Source of the DNA: Hygrophila difformis | Lineage: Eukaryota > Streptophyta > Magnoliopsida > Lamiales > Acanthaceae | Assembly (NCBI GenBank): GCA_030278955.1 | Contig: JAOANR010000014.1 | Location: 13,208,068 to 13,272,067 of the forward strand | DNA length: 64,000 nucleotides | Direction of reading: 5' to 3' | Notes under the pieces: model-generated | Told to the model about the DNA's origin: nothing | What the model saw: only the letters and a program-made list of their open reading frames with translations | The model's database searches: none | Part shown: in pieces, positions 60,283 through 64,000 of the stretch | How the letters are laid out: every line of letters starts with the position of its first letter | Position numbering within the stretch: position 1 is the first letter of the stretch | Made by a program: the position numbers and the translations under genes

Positions 60283-61184
60283 TGCCATGTGTAGACTCGT
60301 GCAGGAACTTTTCATCACAGTTCAACCAATGCGTGATAACAGTAGTTGTGTTTGTGTAATATGAATAACATTATTAACAAGTGTCGCAACTGGATCGCAA
60401 GTAGTGTGTTTTCCCAGCTTGCACTATTTTGGCTGCAGGGATCAAGGGTTGACATGGGGAAGATCGTATCCCGAACCTTGTTTGAGAGAAGCCAGAAAGC
60501 ATGCATTGGGGGGTTGTTCTTTGTTTTCCAAATTTGATATGACATTGTCTGAAAAAACATATGTAAATTTGGAGCGAGGTGCATGTACGAAGATCAGAAG
60601 ATGTAATTAGAATTGCACCAATGCTGGGCCGGCCAGTCCAATTTGTATTGGCCCCACTTGTACTACATATGAAAGAGAGGGTGAGGGAGAGGACAGGAAT
60701 GACACAATCCAAAAAGGCGGCCAAAGGCCAGCTGCAAGGAGTAGTGTTAATCAGGTGGTGGAAGGCTGATAAGGTGGTATTTTATAGTATCAATCAGAGA
60801 AAGCCTGAGGGGTTGAAAAACAGGATAGAATATAAAAGGAGGGATCGGAGGAAAGAAAAGAACATAGAGCAGCATTTCACCCGAAATATTGCTACTAGCA
60901 TTTCACGTAGTGCATGTACTATTATTATTGCAGATGCTGCAAGAAAAGAGAGGTAAAAAATGCCCAAATAGTCCATTTTCTTTTTCATTTTTCCGAATCC
61001 ATACTTTATCAATTTTTGGCCTCATTTAGTCCTCCACCTTTACTATTTAAATCCAATTTAGTCCTTTTTTTTTCACTAATTACATATAATTAGCTAATCA
61101 CCTGGGGCAGGGGTTGATACAGGTCGGTTTTTACCTATGATGTCAAAAACGGCTACAAATTAAGTCAGAGAAAGGGGTGAAGGT
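60283..61184. other. Unassigned segment before the kinase fragment
   Basis: Frame 60579-60956 (+) is open for 125 codons and ends just before a GTAAAA, but the product (Lys/Arg-rich) matches nothing I recognise. It may be an upstream exon of the kinase gene or chance. 60960-61140 has a repeat-like look (TTTAGTCC occurs twice). Confidence 0.3.
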
Positions 61185-61608
61185 TAGCGCTCGTTTACGA
61201 GTACATGCCGAATGGGAGCTTGCAGGATACTTTGATAGATCGGAAATGTTCAGATTCGATGCATTGGAGTAACAGATTGGCAATAATAGCATTGTTACGA
61301 ATGTCTTGATTATTTGCACACCTCTTGGGATCCGCCCATTATTCACGGGGATATCAAGCCTTCAAATATAATACTATTCGATTTCAAATTTGAAGCTAAG
61401 ATTGCTGATTTTGGATTGGTTCAGGTGTTGACCAAAGGAGAGGAAACAATAGACATTTGTGTGGAAGAGGATAAAATTGAGAAGAAAGGGGATGAATGCG
61501 TTTCCAAAATTAGGGAAGATGAAAGTATGGTGACAGAGGATGTTGTAGTTGTGAATGTGGAGCAGTTGCCCGAGAGTTGTGTAAGGATGTGTCTTTGGAG
61601 AAGGAAGG
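61185..61608 (+). pseudogene. Receptor-like Ser/Thr kinase fragment, cut by a Copia element
   Basis: One frame reads LVYEYMPNGSLQDTL (hinge of a receptor-like kinase) from about 61190. After a frameshift and stop near 61300, a second frame reads [11 protein letters not shown] and KIADFGLVQ, the catalytic and activation loops. The HGDIKPSN form and the acidic insert after the activation loop resemble the At2g45590/At4g25390 group of plant receptor-like kinases. The 3' part is missing because the LTR of the Copia element starts at 61609. Confidence 0.8.
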
Positions 61609-61988
61609 TGTTGTGGAATAATGGAGCTATTAATTAAATAATAAAGAGAACACCAAGATTTAACGAGGTTCGGCACAAATATGCCTACGTCCTCCGGGCC
61701 CCACCGAACTATTATTTCACTATGAAATGAAATAATATTACAAAAGGTTATAGGAAATAATCCTATACCACAAAACCCTCTCAACGAGAAACACTCACAA
61801 AGGCTAAAAACTACAATAGGAGAAGAGAGATCAAAGGCAAGCTTCTTGCCTTTGCTTGTGTTGGGATGATCTTACAAATGAGTGGCCTTGGTATTTATAG
61901 GCACAAAATCCATCCACTCCACTAACTTCATCTACTACATTAAATTCATCAACTCCATTTTCTCCATTGGATTTGGATGCCCACTTCA
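61609..61988 (-). repeat. 3' LTR of the Tnt1-like Copia element
   Basis: About 380 bp. On the - strand it starts TGAAGTGGGC and ends CCACAACA, with a CTATAAATACC box near 61890-61905. The right boundary is set by the purine tract; the left boundary is set by the TG/CA rule where the kinase frame ends and is good to a few bases. Confidence 0.85.
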
Positions 61989-62002
61989 CAAATCTCCACC
62001 TT
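61989..62002 (-). promoter_or_regulatory. Polypurine tract of the Tnt1-like element
   Basis: AAGGTGGAGATTTG on the - strand abuts the LTR; this is the common tract of Tnt1-type elements. Confidence 0.85.
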
Positions 62003-62077
62003 GGTGCATCTCAAATCACATTATCCCCTTCAAGGTTATCTCGTCACGAAATTCGGTAGGACCTCCAAATGCGCTTT

Positions 62078-64000
62078 TCAGCGCCAACTTAAAATTCTTG
62101 AGACATTAATCAAGTTCAAACAATATTCGAACTTGATACATGTTACAGCCTTCGTCAACATATCTGCGGGATTCTCGGTGGTCTTGATCTTTTGTACCTT
62201 GACTCCACCTTCTTCAATTATTTCCCGCACAAAATGGTACCGCACGTCGATATGCTTGGTTCTAGCATGATATACCTGGTTCTTTGCTAGATGAATGGCA
62301 CTTTGACTATCACAAAACACTGTTACATGTTTCTGACCAACTCCTAAGTCATCCAGCAATCCCTGTAACCAAATGGCTTCCTTAACAGCTTCTGTAATGG
62401 CCATGTATTCTGCCTCCGTTGTTGACAAAGCAACGGTTGACTGTAAGGTAGACTTCCAACTAACTGGTGCGTTTGCAAGAGTAAATACGTATCCAGTAGT
62501 TGATCGACGTTTATCCAGATCTCCTGCATAATCTGAATCACAGTACCCAACTATATGCTGACCAGTAACATTAGTCTTCTCAAATATCAACCCAATATCT
62601 AAGGTTTTCAAGATATACCTTAGAATCCATTTCACGGCTTGCCAATGATCTTTACCGGGATCATGCATGTACCTGCTCACTACTCCAACTGCATGTGAAA
62701 TGTCAGGCCTTGTACACACCATTGCATACATCATGCTACCCACCGCATTTGAATAAGGAACCTTTGACATGTATTCTCGTTCCTCTTTCGTCTTCGGGCA
62801 TTGTGAAGCACTAAGTTTGAAATGAGGAGCAAACGGTGTACTTACAGGTTTGGTTTTGTTCGTTATGCCAAACCGTTGCAATACTTTCTTCAGATATTGC
62901 TTCTGAGTCAAACTCAGAGTGCCCCTATTCCTGTCTCTCGTTATCTCCATACCGAGAATTTTCTTTGCTTCACCGAGATCTTTCATTTCGAACTCCTTGC
63001 TGAGTTGAGACTTCAATCTGCTTATCTCTCCTCTATCTTTAGATGCAATTAACATGTCATCTACATATAGAAGAAGATAAATGAAAGATCCATCTTGTAG
63101 CTTACGGAAATATACACAATGATCAAAACTGCTTCTGGTGTACTTCTGGCCCATCATGAATTGATCAAATCGCTTATACCATTGTCTTGGTGATTGTTTC
63201 AATCCATAAAGCGATTTTTTCAGTCTGCAAACCCAATCTTCTTTTCCAGCAACTTTATATCCTTCTGGTTGGGTCATGTAGATTTCCTCTTCCAAATCAC
63301 CATGTAAGAATGCCGTTTTTACGTCCATTTGAACTAGTTCCAAGTCCAACTGTGCTACCAAGGCCAACAAAATTCGAATGGAGGAATGTTTTACAACAGG
63401 GGAAAATACCTCATTGTAATCAATTCCCTCCTTTTGAGCATAGCCTTTGGCTATCAATCTTGCCTTGTAGCGCACGTCATTCTTTTCTGGAAATCCTTCT
63501 TTCTGAGCATAGACCCACTTGCAACCAATTGCCTTCTTTCCCTCTGGGAGTTTAGCTAGCTTCCACGTGTGATTTGCTTCAAGGGAATGCATTTCCTCGT
63601 CCATGGCTTTCTTCCACTTTTCTTTCTCCGGACTAATTTTTGCATCAAGAAAAGTTTGTGGTATACCTTCTTCAATAACAGGAAGTGCATAGGCCAGCAT
63701 ACTTTCGAATCGAGCAGGTCTCCGAATTTCTCTTCTTGGCCTCCTAATTGCAATTGGTAAATCTTGTTGCTCTTGAGGTTCTTGGGTTAAAACCTCACTT
63801 TCACTGGGCTCTTCTTCGGTACTTGGACCATCGTTTTCTATTGGTTGACCATCTACCTCTCTGGTTGTAGATGTCTGAAACTCCACCTGTTGAGGATAAT
63901 GCTCCACCTGCTGAGGAGTACTATCCGTCTGCTGCTTGGTTACATTATTCAACATTATTGATTCGTTGAACGTAACATCCCTGCTAAAGATCACCTTTTT
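62078..64000 (-). CDS. Copia Pol, C-terminal part (reverse transcriptase and RNase H)
   Basis: This partial polyprotein is open from the window edge to its stop. The edge codons read KKVIFSRDVTF, the linker after integrase, so the true start lies outside the window. Reverse transcriptase motifs are [31 protein letters not shown] and YVDDML. RNase H motifs are YCDSDYAGD, STTEAEYMAI and HIDVRYHFVRE, ending PADMLTK. No stop or frameshift is seen in 640 codons, so the copy may be recent. The RT sequence is of the Tnt1 kind and clearly different from the Copia at 7.3-11.4 kb. Confidence 0.93.
   Translation of the reverse strand, partial: KKVIFSRDVTFNESIMLNNVTKQQTDSTPQQVEHYPQQVEFQTSTTREVDGQPIENDGPSTEEEPSESEVLTQEPQEQQDLPIAIRRPRREIRRPARFESMLAYALPVIEEGIPQTFLDAKISPEKEKWKKAMDEEMHSLEANHTWKLAKLPEGKKAIGCKWVYAQKEGFPEKNDVRYKARLIAKGYAQKEGIDYNEVFSPVVKHSSIRILLALVAQLDLELVQMDVKTAFLHGDLEEEIYMTQPEGYKVAGKEDWVCRLKKSLYGLKQSPRQWYKRFDQFMMGQKYTRSSFDHCVYFRKLQDGSFIYLLLYVDDMLIASKDRGEISRLKSQLSKEFEMKDLGEAKKILGMEITRDRNRGTLSLTQKQYLKKVLQRFGITNKTKPVSTPFAPHFKLSASQCPKTKEEREYMSKVPYSNAVGSMMYAMVCTRPDISHAVGVVSRYMHDPGKDHWQAVKWILRYILKTLDIGLIFEKTNVTGQHIVGYCDSDYAGDLDKRRSTTGYVFTLANAPVSWKSTLQSTVALSTTEAEYMAITEAVKEAIWLQGLLDDLGVGQKHVTVFCDSQSAIHLAKNQVYHARTKHIDVRYHFVREIIEEGGVKVQKIKTTENPADMLTKAVTCIKFEYCLNLINVSRILSWR

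Larger units (their letters stand above)
61609..64000 (-). mobile_element. Ty1/copia element (Tnt1-like), cut by the window edge
   Basis: The 3' LTR (61609-61988), a purine tract, and reverse transcriptase plus RNase H reading right to left. The 5' part of the element lies beyond 64000, so its age and completeness cannot be judged. Confidence 0.9.

Overview
This is a repeat-dense stretch of a plant nuclear genome. The evidence is a six-exon plastidial pyruvate kinase gene with GT-AG introns, plant-type LTR retrotransposons (Copia, TR-GAG, an Athila-like giant), CACTA, Mutator, hAT, Stowaway and Tourist elements, a tRNA-derived SINE and a Helitron end. The style fits a eudicot; an asterid such as a Lamiales species is my guess and is not proven by anything in the window. 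Only one gene, PKP-alpha at 51.4-57.1 kb, looks like an intact host gene. Almost everything else is mobile DNA, much of it nested.

Layout. 0.5-6.6 kb: an old Mutator-like element with about 170-bp terminal inverted repeats, a broken transposase on +, a broken GRF-zinc-finger/membrane protein gene on -, and three later insertions. 7.0-12.3 kb: a complete young Copia element on - with identical-looking 317-bp LTRs, a 5-bp target duplication, PBS, PPT and one open polyprotein. 12.3-26.2 kb: a non-autonomous CACTA element (14.97-16.23 kb), a hAT MITE, a SINE with 17-bp target duplication, and a second hAT MITE (17.96-22.95 kb) split by a TR-GAG retrotransposon (18.17-22.37 kb) that carries gag plus a CTGGCGGC array and no pol. 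After these come another hAT MITE, a truncated Tourist-like MITE and a Helitron 3' end. 26.2-32.2 kb: a decayed autonomous-type CACTA element on - whose subterminal repeats match those of the 15-kb element.

32.2-49.75 kb: the most striking object, a 17.56-kb LTR retrotransposon on -. It has 4,448-bp LTRs differing at only five positions I could find, a 5-bp target duplication (ATAAT) and an 18-nt tRNA-Asp primer binding site of the kind used by Athila elements. It has no recognisable protease, reverse transcriptase or integrase. It carries one predicted two-exon gene (about 1,444 codons) with an Athila/plant-transposon-protein-like domain, a putative internal promoter, and arrays of short perfect hairpins built on GTCGCGGAAC in the LTRs and beside the internal promoter.

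49.97-50.84 kb: a Tourist-like element holding a Stowaway MITE. 51.4-57.1 kb: the pyruvate kinase gene, whose large third intron holds one Tourist-like and one Stowaway MITE. 57.4-60.2 kb: a Ty3/gypsy-type LTR-like region with a GTGGACATAAGAGCCC repeat. 61.2-61.6 kb: a receptor-like-kinase fragment cut by a second Copia element, which runs off the right edge of the window.
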